Source: Mucilaginibacter phyllosphaerae (GTDB taxonomy: Bacteria; Bacteroidota; Bacteroidia; Sphingobacteriales; Sphingobacteriaceae). From it: a stretch of DNA of 64,000 bases. This document shows, piece by piece, positions 8,346-16,718 of the stretch. Position numbers and translations under genes: made by a program. Every line of letters starts with the position of its first letter. Position 1 is the stretch's first letter. The notes beneath the pieces are model-generated. The model worked only from the letters and a program-made list of their open reading frames with translations. It had not been told where the DNA came from and made no database searches. The stretch lies in assembly GCF_004378255.1 (NCBI RefSeq), contig NZ_SNQG01000003.1, forward strand, positions 62,001-126,000, read 5' to 3'.

Positions 8346-9215
8346 CTATTTACGTACTAATACTTCTTCGGTGGTTCTTGCACCGCCCCTGTATTGGTAA
8401 TGTAAGGTAAATGTTTTGGTTGCCGGATCATATTTATTTACACCTTCTTGTGTAAAAGGACCCGGTAACGCTGCTTGTGTTGCAGCAGGCCATATAACTG
8501 TAACCGAATTATCTGCATTTATCTTAAGATACAATGGCGTAGCATCACCTAAATCGGCAACAGTTGAAGATACTGTGTTAGCATCTACTGTACCAAGCAC
8601 CTTAGTTTGATTAATCGCCCTTTCGTCCAATCCAACACGAACAAACTTACCAGTTGCGGTATAGCTTGCATCATATTGATTTTTGATACCTACAGTAGCA
8701 ACAATTGTATCCTGAGCTTTGCTTGTTAAACCACTTGCGTCGGTAATAGCTAATGCAATAGCATATTTTGGAGCAATTACCTTAGCGCCATTGATCTTAA
8801 CTGTAAAGTTCTGAACATCAGAACCAGCAGGAAAATTAATTGTAAAGCCGGTTGATGTTTTTTTAATATTATCGTTACCAAGAGTGTAAAGATCATTAAG
8901 AGGCATATTAACATACGCTCCCTCTCCAAACTCTGCATCCAAATATGCCTGGCCTAAATCTTTAAATGTAATTGTTTGCGCTTTCTGTAATTCTGCAGAT
9001 GATGCAGCATCCTTTCTTAACGTAAACAACGAAACAGTTTTGATATCTGTAAAGGCATCAAAAAACAAGTTTCTTTGCGGCGCTTCCACAACTCTAATGT
9101 AGGATTTTCCTTTCCCTGTTGCTTGTTCACCCGAGTAGCTATCCTTACGGCATGCATTGAACAGCAATACTGCAACGCAACCTATAGCCAGGTATTTAAA
9201 TAAATTCGTTTTCAT
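8346..9215 (-). CDS. DUF1735-type surface lipoprotein of the SusC/SusD operon
   Basis: Predicted outer-membrane lipoprotein that accompanies a SusC/SusD pair; in such loci the third protein often binds the ligand on the cell surface. A signal sequence ends in lipobox LFNAC (Cys22). The middle carries a DUF1735-like region, and the C-terminus ends in a beta-rich segment (TFTLHYQYRGGARTTEE) typical of these glycan-binding-like proteins. It is the last gene of the operon, 29 bases after susD, and is followed by the bidirectional terminator. The ATG at 9213-9215 (MKTNLFKYL) was chosen because it directly precedes the lipoprotein signal; the frame is open 16 codons further upstream. The ligand is unknown. 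Confidence 0.8.
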   Translation of the reverse strand: MKTNLFKYLAIGCVAVLLFNACRKDSYSGEQATGKGKSYIRVVEAPQRNLFFDAFTDIKTVSLFTLRKDAASSAELQKAQTITFKDLGQAYLDAEFGEGAYVNMPLNDLYTLGNDNIKKTSTGFTINFPAGSDVQNFTVKINGAKVIAPKYAIALAITDASGLTSKAQDTIVATVGIKNQYDASYTATGKFVRVGLDERAINQTKVLGTVDANTVSSTVADLGDATPLYLKINADNSVTVIWPAATQAALPGPFTQEGVNKYDPATKTFTLHYQYRGGARTTEEVLVRK

Positions 9216-9244
9216 ATTTTTTTTTCTAAAAAATGTAACAATAG

Positions 9245-10756
9245 TTAGTTTTGATCCCACCATACACGCGCATCCTGAGAATCGGTTCCTGCTGCAACAG
9301 CAGGTCTTGTGTTAGCAGGAATCCTTTTAACAGCCTCAGCGTTATTTACACCGTTATTAGTAGCCTCTGATACTGCATAAGTAAACCTTCTAACAATTTG
9401 CTTTGAAGTATTGGTAGCATTTGGAGCCGGCAATAAAGCTGGTACACCATAGGCTACTGTTGGCGTGGCAGGAACAAGAGCTACCGGGGTAGATTTTCTC
9501 CAGATATTCCAACCCATGTGGCCGTCCGGATAAGATGCGATCCAGCGTTGTAAAGTAATTCTATCCAATGCATCCTGGCCAGTTAAACCTGTTAAGCTAC
9601 CGGCACCTGCTGTTAAATAATTAGCTGGTACAGTAACATTAAATTGTGCATGTGATAAAGTAATACCAGCATTATAAAAATCCTGTGCACTACCTGCTAC
9701 CCATCCGATATTAACGGCTTCCGCTATTGCTAAATTCACCTCAGCAGCTGTAATTATATTAACTACGCCGTTTTCCAAACGGAAACTACCTCTTAAAACA
9801 CGAGCCCATTTAGGATTAGCATCTGTAAAAGTAGTGGTTACTGCACGAGTATAACCATAAGGTACGCCAATATCCGAAGTTTCAGTATTTCCTGCGGCTT
9901 CTGATGCACCACCATAAGATACGATACGTGCATCATTAAGATCCTTTAACGTTTCGGTCATTATTTCGCTTTCACCATAATCCTTACGACCATCGTATAA
10001 TGACCACCATCTGCTTTTGTAGATGCCGCCAGGATAAGTAACCGCAAAATTATCAGCATTTGAATTAATGTAACCGGCAGACATAGCAGCCTTAAAGTCT
10101 GTTGCAGCATAACCGCTTGAAGCAGGTACTTTTTTAGATAGCTGTATTGATACCAGCATCCTCAAAGAGTTTGCAGCCAACTTCCATTTAGCAATAGAAC
10201 CGCTATATATAATATCGCCGGTAATACCACTGTTATCAAGCTCTGCAGAAGCAGATGCTAAAGTTGCTAAAATACCTTTATAGATATCTTCTTGCTTATC
10301 ATACTTAGGCGTAATTACCTCTACACCTTTCAAAGCGTCTGAGTAAGGTATGTCACCCCAAGAATCTGTTAAAACCCAAAACACGTACTGCTGCAAAATT
10401 TTTGCTACAGCTTTTTGGCTTTTTGTTGCTGTAGGTGTGTTAATTATAGTTTGCAGATCAAATAATACCCCGCTGTACGCGCCTGTAAAATCATTCTGCG
10501 GGATGGCATAAAGCGATGCAGTTGTGTACTGAGTTTCACTAAAATACTGAGAATACTGCGCGCCGCTAATTGCTGTTGTACCGGTTGAAGCATAGCTGGT
10601 AACTGCATTTTCTGCATTTGTTAACAACGCATTTACAAGTGGTACGTTAACAGCAGATGGATCAAGATTGGTACCACCAAAGTCTTTGGGTTTGTTACAG
10701 CCTACTGCGCCCCATAAAAGGACTGCAGATAAAGCATATATATATTTTCTTTTCAT
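9245..10756 (-). CDS. SusD/RagB-family nutrient-binding lipoprotein
   Basis: Surface lipoprotein that forms the lid of a SusC transporter and captures the substrate. The 503-residue protein begins with a lipoprotein signal (lipobox AVGC, Cys20). Alpha-helical TPR-like repeats follow, and the segment TDSWGDIPYSDALKG around residue 130 is characteristic of the SusD-like group that pairs with DUF1735 proteins. It starts 31 bases after the susC stop and ends 29 bases before the DUF1735 gene. No glycoside hydrolase or protease lies in the operon, so the substrate class (glycan, peptide or other) cannot be decided. Confidence 0.93.
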   Translation of the reverse strand: MKRKYIYALSAVLLWGAVGCNKPKDFGGTNLDPSAVNVPLVNALLTNAENAVTSYASTGTTAISGAQYSQYFSETQYTTASLYAIPQNDFTGAYSGVLFDLQTIINTPTATKSQKAVAKILQQYVFWVLTDSWGDIPYSDALKGVEVITPKYDKQEDIYKGILATLASASAELDNSGITGDIIYSGSIAKWKLAANSLRMLVSIQLSKKVPASSGYAATDFKAAMSAGYINSNADNFAVTYPGGIYKSRWWSLYDGRKDYGESEIMTETLKDLNDARIVSYGGASEAAGNTETSDIGVPYGYTRAVTTTFTDANPKWARVLRGSFRLENGVVNIITAAEVNLAIAEAVNIGWVAGSAQDFYNAGITLSHAQFNVTVPANYLTAGAGSLTGLTGQDALDRITLQRWIASYPDGHMGWNIWRKSTPVALVPATPTVAYGVPALLPAPNATNTSKQIVRRFTYAVSEATNNGVNNAEAVKRIPANTRPAVAAGTDSQDARVWWDQN

Positions 10757-10787
10757 TTCGTTGAATGTTAAATTATTTTTTTGATTC

Positions 10788-13700
10788 TTAGAAACTCATA
10801 CGTAAGTTAAAACCAATAGCTCTTGTGCCTGGCAACTGACCGGTTTCTCCTACAACTGCATCAACCTGAGACGGATCAAAGTCCTTAGTTTTTGCATACA
10901 ATAAGAATAGATCACGACCTACAAGCTGGAATGACGCACTCTTGATATATTTGTTTATACCCAATTTAGCAACTGGTATTTTATAAGCAACTCCAAGTTC
11001 GCGTAATTTAATAAAGGTAAGATCGTAAATGTATGAATCAAAAGTTTTGTTATTGTATAAACTGTGGAAGTAATCCTGGGCATCTACATAAAAGCTAACA
11101 GCATTACCATTGGCATCAACACCGGTAGTTTTAACACCACCACCGTCAGCAACAGCATCACGAATTGGGTTACCTTTATCATTCAGGCCTGCAGTACGTG
11201 CAGTTAAGCCGCTATATGAACCCCACATGTTTGATAATGAAACGAATTTACCGCCAAACTGGTAGTCGATGTTTGCATTGATCGTGAAATCTTTAAAAAC
11301 GGTGAAGCTATTTTGTAAACCACCTGTGTGTTTAGGCAATACGCTGCCAAAATAAACTTTTGGATCATTTTGATAAAAGCCATTTGCATCTAAGATTGGT
11401 ACGCCTGATGAGTTACGCAATATACCATTACCGAATATTTGACCCCATTGTTTGCCCTGCTCATGTACTAAGCCAGGCATTGCATTTGCACCACCCCAAA
11501 CTTGCGCAACAGAAATTTGTTGAACATTGTATTTATTACTGATCTCAACAACTTTGTTATCAAGCAAGTTAGAGTAAGTTGCACTAATTGTCCATGAGAA
11601 ATTAGGGATTCTTACCGGTGTGCCTTCAAGACGCAAGTCAATACCTTTTCTGGTAATTAAACCTACGTTAGTATAAATAGATGTTACACCTGCTGCACCG
11701 TTAACACTAACAGCTTGTGGGAAGTTTTTCTCATCACCATTCCAATAAGTAGCTGAAATGCCTAATCTGTCATTTAAGAACCTTAAATCCAAACCTAACT
11801 CTTTTTGAGTTACCACAGAACCTGTTAAAGCTGGGTCAGTGATCTGATCTGCTCTACCTTGCAGAAGGTTACCGTTAAATTTATTGGCACTAACATTATA
11901 TTGTGTGCCCGGATAAGTGTAAGCACCAAATGTTGTACCATTACCAAACGCTTTAGGTATTTCACCCCAAGATGCCCTTAATTTACCATAGCTTAACCAA
12001 TTTGATTGGCTTTTCAACAAATCGCTGAATACGAATGAACCACCGACAGATTTAGATAAGATTGAAGGCTTAGAGGCTGGTAATACAGAAATCCAATCGT
12101 TACGTAAGGTACCTTCTAAAAACAAGAAGTTTTTGTAACCAAAGTTAGCACGGCCAATTAATGCCCTGTACTGCTCTCTGATTCTTGAATTACTTATTAC
12201 CGGCGGATCAACTGAGTTACCAACGGTAAATAGATCATCAATAGCCAGGCCATTAGAAGTACTATTATAAAGGTCTTTATAAGTCCAGTTGTAAATATCT
12301 GTACCAACATTGGCATTTACAGTAAAGTCACTTATTTTCTTGTCATAAGTAGCTAAAAACTCCCAGTTTTCACGATTAGAATATGTTTGGCCTGTGTAAT
12401 AGTAGCCTTTATTCCTTGCCTCATTACCAGTAGTTTGCGTACCGCTTACAGCTAATTGCGTACTATACTTTTGTTCCTCCCAGGTATTAGTCTGAGATTT
12501 ACGGTATGTTCCTCTTATCGAGAAATCTTTTGTTATTTTATAGGTTAAACCGATGTTACCTAATAAACGGTCGCGGTTTAAAATATTGTTATGCAGATCT
12601 TGCGCCGTAAATGGATTGTACCAGTAGTTACCAGCGTAAAATTGTCTTCTGGTTGCAGCGGTAGAGCCATCGTAAGAACTTGGGTTATTATGGTTCCAGC
12701 TTGCGTAAACACCATCAGCTGTTCTTAAGCCTCTTAATTCCTGCATGATACCCATATCCAGATCACGGTGGAACCATTGGTTAAAGTTACCGGATGAGTT
12801 ATTTGAATAATCATCGTTGATCTCACCGTTAAGCTTGCTGTTGATATAGTTGATATTTGCAGTTAAAGTTAATTGCTTGCTCAAGTCTACCGAAGTATTT
12901 AACTGGAATGTATTCTTCAATAAATATGAAGTTGGGATCAAACCGCGGCTGTATTGGTTACCGTAAGATAATTTAACTGAATAATCATCACCTGCTTTGT
13001 TAAAAGCAACTGAGTTATTCAAGGTAATACCGGTTTGGTAATAATCACGTGCATTATCCGGGTTAGGAGTCCAGCTTGCGGTTTTATTTGAGTATTTAGT
13101 ACCGGCATACCAGGCATACCATGGAATGTACTCCTGGCCAACCATTTTAGGGCCCCAGCTTGCATCATCCGTATAGTCAGGATAATATTTGCCGCTTAAA
13201 GCCTGCCATTCTGTTGGGTCGCCGGCTTTCCAGTTGTATTGAATAAAGTCAGCAGAACCACCACCACCATAAGTATTTTGGTAGTTTGGCAAGATGTATG
13301 CTTTATCAAACTGAGAGCCTAAGTTAAGATCGATGCCTATTCCACCGTTCTTTTTAGCCTTTTTAGTGGTAATAACGATAGCACCGTTAGCACCCTGAGG
13401 ACCAAACTGAGCAGAAGATGCCGGGCCTTGCAATACAGTAACGTCTTCAACATCATCGTTGTTAAAGTCATCTGCATTTGTAAGGATGGTACCATCAACA
13501 ACGTAAATTGCGCCGTTACCAGATCCAAAACCGGATGCACCACGAAGCCTAACTTCAGTGTTTCTGCCTAAAGCAGCAGCAGACTGGCTACGAACTTGTA
13601 AACCGGCTACCTTACCCGCTAATGCATTGTTAATGTTTGTTTGACGAACAGTGTTTAACTGCGTAGCACCAACAACCTGTGCAGAACCTGAGGTAGTACG

Positions 13701-14051
13701 AGAGTTTTGTTTGATACCAAACACACCCGTTACCACCACCTCTGAAAGCTGACTGGCGCTTGAAGCTAAAGAAGCGTTTACCACAGCACCGTTAATAGCA
13801 ACATCCTGTCTGGCAAATCCAATAAAAGAGAAAGACAGTTTTGTTGCCGACGCTGGCACACTAAGACTAAATTTTCCGGAAACGTTGGTTTGAACACCAA
13901 TTGTGGTTCCTGATACTGTAACACTTACTCCCGGCAATGGCAAACCATCGTCTTTGGAAGTAACTGTACCAGTAATCGTACGATTTTGTGCATGTACCTG
14001 GGTTATGCATAACACCAGAAAACACAAACTTACTAGTAGAAGTTTTTTCAT
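10788..14051 (-). CDS. SusC/RagA-family TonB-linked outer membrane transporter
   Basis: TonB-dependent beta-barrel that moves the ligand captured by SusD across the outer membrane. At 1087 residues it is full length. The signal peptide ends near HAQ (about residue 22). A carboxypeptidase-regulatory-like domain (about 25-105) comes before the plug domain (about 110-235), whose typical segments are GVFGIKQNS, VRLRGASGFGSGNGAIYVVDGTI-like and GPQGANGAIVITTKK. The rest is barrel, ending in Phe (FNLRMSF) as expected for outer-membrane insertion. Unlike the receptor at the left edge it has no STN domain, and no sigma/anti-sigma pair adjoins it. It is the first gene of the susC, susD, DUF1735 operon, divergent from the PadR gene. 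Confidence 0.95.
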   Translation of the reverse strand: MKKLLLVSLCFLVLCITQVHAQNRTITGTVTSKDDGLPLPGVSVTVSGTTIGVQTNVSGKFSLSVPASATKLSFSFIGFARQDVAINGAVVNASLASSASQLSEVVVTGVFGIKQNSRTTSGSAQVVGATQLNTVRQTNINNALAGKVAGLQVRSQSAAALGRNTEVRLRGASGFGSGNGAIYVVDGTILTNADDFNNDDVEDVTVLQGPASSAQFGPQGANGAIVITTKKAKKNGGIGIDLNLGSQFDKAYILPNYQNTYGGGGSADFIQYNWKAGDPTEWQALSGKYYPDYTDDASWGPKMVGQEYIPWYAWYAGTKYSNKTASWTPNPDNARDYYQTGITLNNSVAFNKAGDDYSVKLSYGNQYSRGLIPTSYLLKNTFQLNTSVDLSKQLTLTANINYINSKLNGEINDDYSNNSSGNFNQWFHRDLDMGIMQELRGLRTADGVYASWNHNNPSSYDGSTAATRRQFYAGNYWYNPFTAQDLHNNILNRDRLLGNIGLTYKITKDFSIRGTYRKSQTNTWEEQKYSTQLAVSGTQTTGNEARNKGYYYTGQTYSNRENWEFLATYDKKISDFTVNANVGTDIYNWTYKDLYNSTSNGLAIDDLFTVGNSVDPPVISNSRIREQYRALIGRANFGYKNFLFLEGTLRNDWISVLPASKPSILSKSVGGSFVFSDLLKSQSNWLSYGKLRASWGEIPKAFGNGTTFGAYTYPGTQYNVSANKFNGNLLQGRADQITDPALTGSVVTQKELGLDLRFLNDRLGISATYWNGDEKNFPQAVSVNGAAGVTSIYTNVGLITRKGIDLRLEGTPVRIPNFSWTISATYSNLLDNKVVEISNKYNVQQISVAQVWGGANAMPGLVHEQGKQWGQIFGNGILRNSSGVPILDANGFYQNDPKVYFGSVLPKHTGGLQNSFTVFKDFTINANIDYQFGGKFVSLSNMWGSYSGLTARTAGLNDKGNPIRDAVADGGGVKTTGVDANGNAVSFYVDAQDYFHSLYNNKTFDSYIYDLTFIKLRELGVAYKIPVAKLGINKYIKSASFQLVGRDLFLLYAKTKDFDPSQVDAVVGETGQLPGTRAIGFNLRMSF

Positions 14052-14196
14052 GTTTGTTAATAATAAGATCAGTTAATAGTTAATTAATCATAAAAGTAGT
14101 GTTCCATTATCAATAAATCAAATTAAAAAGTGAAAAAAGATGCTTTTTAATAAAAATATTTTAAAAAAATATAAGTAATTAAAAAATACAGTACTA

Positions 14197-14212
14197 TGTA
14201 TTGCATAATACA
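14197..14212. promoter_or_regulatory. Palindromic operator candidate for the PadR regulator
   Basis: The perfect inverted repeat TGTATT-GCAT-AATACA overlaps the TTG (14201-14203) of the predicted padR promoter. PadR proteins bind short dyad-symmetric sites in their own promoters, so autorepression is plausible. A second short palindrome, AGTACT, lies directly upstream. Binding is inferred from position and symmetry only. Confidence 0.45.
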
Positions 14213-14232
14213 ATCCAAAACATATATCTTTG
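14201..14232 (+). promoter_or_regulatory. Promoter of padR, near-leaderless
   Basis: TTG (14201-14203) is followed after 21 bases by TATCTTTG (14225-14232), an exact -7 consensus. The last G is only four bases from the ATG at 14237, so transcription would start at or next to the start codon. Confidence 0.6.
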
Positions 14233-14236
14233 TATT

Positions 14237-14575
14237 ATGATTGTAGAAAACACACAAACCCAAATGAGGAAAGGCATACTGGAGTATTGCATCCTTTCCA
14301 TTATAGCAAAGGGCGAGATCTATGCATCGGATATTATTGCCGAGCTGAAGAAGGCCCGACTGCTTGTAGTTGAGGGTACGCTATACCCCCTGCTTACCCG
14401 CTTAAAAAATAACGGCCTGCTTGCCTACAACTGGGTGGAATCAACATCCGGCCCGCCGCGCAAATATTATGTGTTGAGCGATGATGGCCGCAAGGTACTC
14501 GAACAGCTCGACGGCACCTGGCAGGAACTTGCCTTTGCCGTACAAACCGCCATTGGCGACAGAAACAATAACTAA
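14237..14575 (+). CDS. PadR family transcriptional regulator
   Basis: Winged-helix DNA-binding repressor of 112 residues, the short PadR form without a long C-terminal extension. Typical motifs are MRKGILEYCILSII near the N-terminus, the recognition region IIAELKKARLLVVEGTLYPLLTRL, and the wing GPPRKYYVLSDDGR. It is followed after 24 bases by a PspC-domain membrane protein gene on the same strand. PadR/PspC pairs are common in Bacteroidota and suggest control of an envelope-related operon. The ATG at 14237 directly follows a consensus -7 box; a second ATG at 14264 would also fit a short leader. A palindrome in the promoter may be its own operator. Confidence 0.93.
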   Translation: MIVENTQTQMRKGILEYCILSIIAKGEIYASDIIAELKKARLLVVEGTLYPLLTRLKNNGLLAYNWVESTSGPPRKYYVLSDDGRKVLEQLDGTWQELAFAVQTAIGDRNNN

Positions 14576-14599
14576 CCACTAATTATCATCACCATCATC

Positions 14600-16270
14600 A
14601 TGAATAAAACTATTATCATCAATATAAACGGCATCGTTTTCCATATCGAAGAGGATGCTTATGAGATCCTCAAAAACTATATGACCGATGTACAGCGTCA
14701 TTTTATGAACTCGGCCGATAGCCTGGAGATCACCACCGATATCGAGAACCGTATTGCAGAGATGTTTAACGAGATCCTGCTGCGCGAAGGCAAACAGGTG
14801 ATCATTATACAGGATGTTAAAACCGTTGTGGAACAAATGGGATCTGTTGAAGACTTTGAAACCATTGAAGAAGGCGATAAACCGCATGCCCAGCAGGCCT
14901 TTATCTACGGCAGCGGGCCACGCCGCCTGTTTCGGGACCCTGATGACCACCTGGTAGCCGGCGTTTGTTCGGGCATTGCCAACTATTTTGATTTTAATGC
15001 CGTTTGGGTACGCTTGCTATTTGCATTCTCGGTACTGTTTGCAGGCACGGGGTTCATTTTATATGTAATACTATGGATTGTTGTGCCTAAGGCCGTTACC
15101 CGCGCCGACCGTATGGCCATGAAAGGCCAGAAGCTGGATTTGCAGGGCTTTAAAAATAATTTTGAGGAAGAGCTAAACACCGTAAAAGGCAACTTAAACA
15201 CCTTTAGGGACGAAGCCCGCCCGCTTATCTATAAAACCCGCGATTTTGCCGGCGATATTTTTAGCCACTTCGGCAACTTTTTGGGCGGCGCCGGCCGTAC
15301 CATTGGTAAACTGATAGCCATAGCACTTATTGCAAGCTGCTTTGCAGGCATTATAGGCCTCATCATACTGGTAATATCTGCCTTTGTATATGGTAATCAC
15401 CATATTGGTATCTACCACATGTTCCCCTTTAACATTGCCGATGAGCGTGTTAACAACATATTTATAGTATGCTCGGTACTGATGGCCATTATACCGCTAT
15501 TAGCTATTATTTTAACCCTGATCCATTATGTATTTAAAGGCAATGTAATTAACCGCACGGCAGGTTCTGTCTTATTGATGACATGGGTAATTGCCCTATG
15601 TATCGTTATTTATTACACGGCTAAAACATCTGCCGATTTTAGGGACTACGCCAGCTTTAGCCAAACCATAAACATCAAGCCATCTGCCGATAGCACCTAT
15701 TACCTGAAGCTGAACGATATTAAATTTTTAACAAAGGAAGACAGCATCAGGCTTAAAGTGAAAGAGGATTTTAACGGCCGCATTATTTTAGATGACGATG
15801 ACGATAATAATATGGACCTGCCCGATAAGAACATAGATATATACATCGAAAAAAGCGATGTGGCACAACCCGTGCTGGTAGAATCATTCAGCGCACGCGG
15901 CAGCGATTATGAGGATGCGCTATATAATGCCCGTGGCACCAATTACCAGTTTAAGCAGGAAGGCAATGTACTGCGCTTTAACCGCCGCCTGGAAAAACAG
16001 GCCGACAGGCGCTGGAGAGCACAAAGGCTGCATCTTACGCTTAAGATCCCCCTGAACTCGAAAGTTATCATTGACCAGCAGATAGACCGCTTTGTAAGAG
16101 ATATCAGCGCTTACGATTGCAACCAGGTAAACAAAAAAGAAGATGCATCTGCAGCAACATTCATCATGACGGATAATGGCCTGCAATGCAAGGTAGATAC
16201 TTTGGTTATCCCGCAAACGCTAAAACAAAAAGCCGTTGCAGATAGCGCCGCAAGGGCAAATGCCGAATAA
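14600..16270 (+). CDS. PspC-domain membrane protein with N-terminal and C-terminal extensions
   Basis: Membrane protein of 556 residues. The N-terminal cytoplasmic region (about 1-105) resembles the segment usually found in PadR-linked PspC proteins (NGIVFHIEEDAYEILKNYM). A PspC domain follows at about 110-170 (DDHLVAGVCSGIANYF, one membrane helix), then a linker rich in charge, three or four further membrane segments between about 235 and 350, and an extracytoplasmic C-terminal domain with an acidic DDDDDNN stretch near 400. PspC proteins are linked to membrane-stress responses, but a specific role here is unknown. It lies in an operon after the PadR gene; a small exported protein follows 3 bases after its stop. 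Confidence 0.85.
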   Translation: MNKTIIININGIVFHIEEDAYEILKNYMTDVQRHFMNSADSLEITTDIENRIAEMFNEILLREGKQVIIIQDVKTVVEQMGSVEDFETIEEGDKPHAQQAFIYGSGPRRLFRDPDDHLVAGVCSGIANYFDFNAVWVRLLFAFSVLFAGTGFILYVILWIVVPKAVTRADRMAMKGQKLDLQGFKNNFEEELNTVKGNLNTFRDEARPLIYKTRDFAGDIFSHFGNFLGGAGRTIGKLIAIALIASCFAGIIGLIILVISAFVYGNHHIGIYHMFPFNIADERVNNIFIVCSVLMAIIPLLAIILTLIHYVFKGNVINRTAGSVLLMTWVIALCIVIYYTAKTSADFRDYASFSQTINIKPSADSTYYLKLNDIKFLTKEDSIRLKVKEDFNGRIILDDDDDNNMDLPDKNIDIYIEKSDVAQPVLVESFSARGSDYEDALYNARGTNYQFKQEGNVLRFNRRLEKQADRRWRAQRLHLTLKIPLNSKVIIDQQIDRFVRDISAYDCNQVNKKEDASAATFIMTDNGLQCKVDTLVIPQTLKQKAVADSAARANAE

Positions 16271-16273
16271 CAA

Positions 16274-16486
16274 ATGAAAGCTATTATTATAAAATATATA
16301 AGCCTGCTGCTTTTCAGCGGGCTTATATTACCCCTTTATCTGGCTGTTCCTAAAAACGACACGAAACCGGCCGGTCATAAATTTATTTCTGCCGCAAAAA
16401 CCATCTGCCGGCCAACCCCGGGCCAAACCTATTATATTACTATACAGGATATTGCAGCGCTTTTAATACCGCAGTTAAAAAAGTAA
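16274..16486 (+). CDS. Small exported or membrane-anchored protein of unknown function
   Basis: The 70-residue product has one N-terminal hydrophobic segment (about residues 5-25, ISLLLFSGLILPLYLAV) followed by a short basic, polar part. I do not recognise a family. The start ATG lies three bases after the stop of the PspC-domain gene, which suggests translational coupling and membership in the padR operon. No terminator-like hairpin is obvious in the 232 bases that follow. Confidence 0.6.
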   Translation: MKAIIIKYISLLLFSGLILPLYLAVPKNDTKPAGHKFISAAKTICRPTPGQTYYITIQDIAALLIPQLKK

Positions 16487-16718
16487 CACTTTTTCTGTAA
16501 CCTTTCTGCCCTAAATTACATCTTAGTATAAAAAGATAATTACATGCCCCCCTGGTGGCGGCATTCATAATAACCCTGTAGCTTTATATGAAAAAAACAG
16601 TACGATCTTATACCCTTTTCGGCGCGTAACCACGCAATAACACACGCAAACTTAATGCTTATAAAAAAACAAAGGATCACCCTTTGCAGGGAATTCTGTT
16701 GCTTAAATTTTTTGAACC

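Noticed and set aside
14102..14180. AT-rich stretch before the susC operon as a replication origin
   Set aside because: No DnaA-box cluster or origin-associated genes; AT-rich promoters are normal here.
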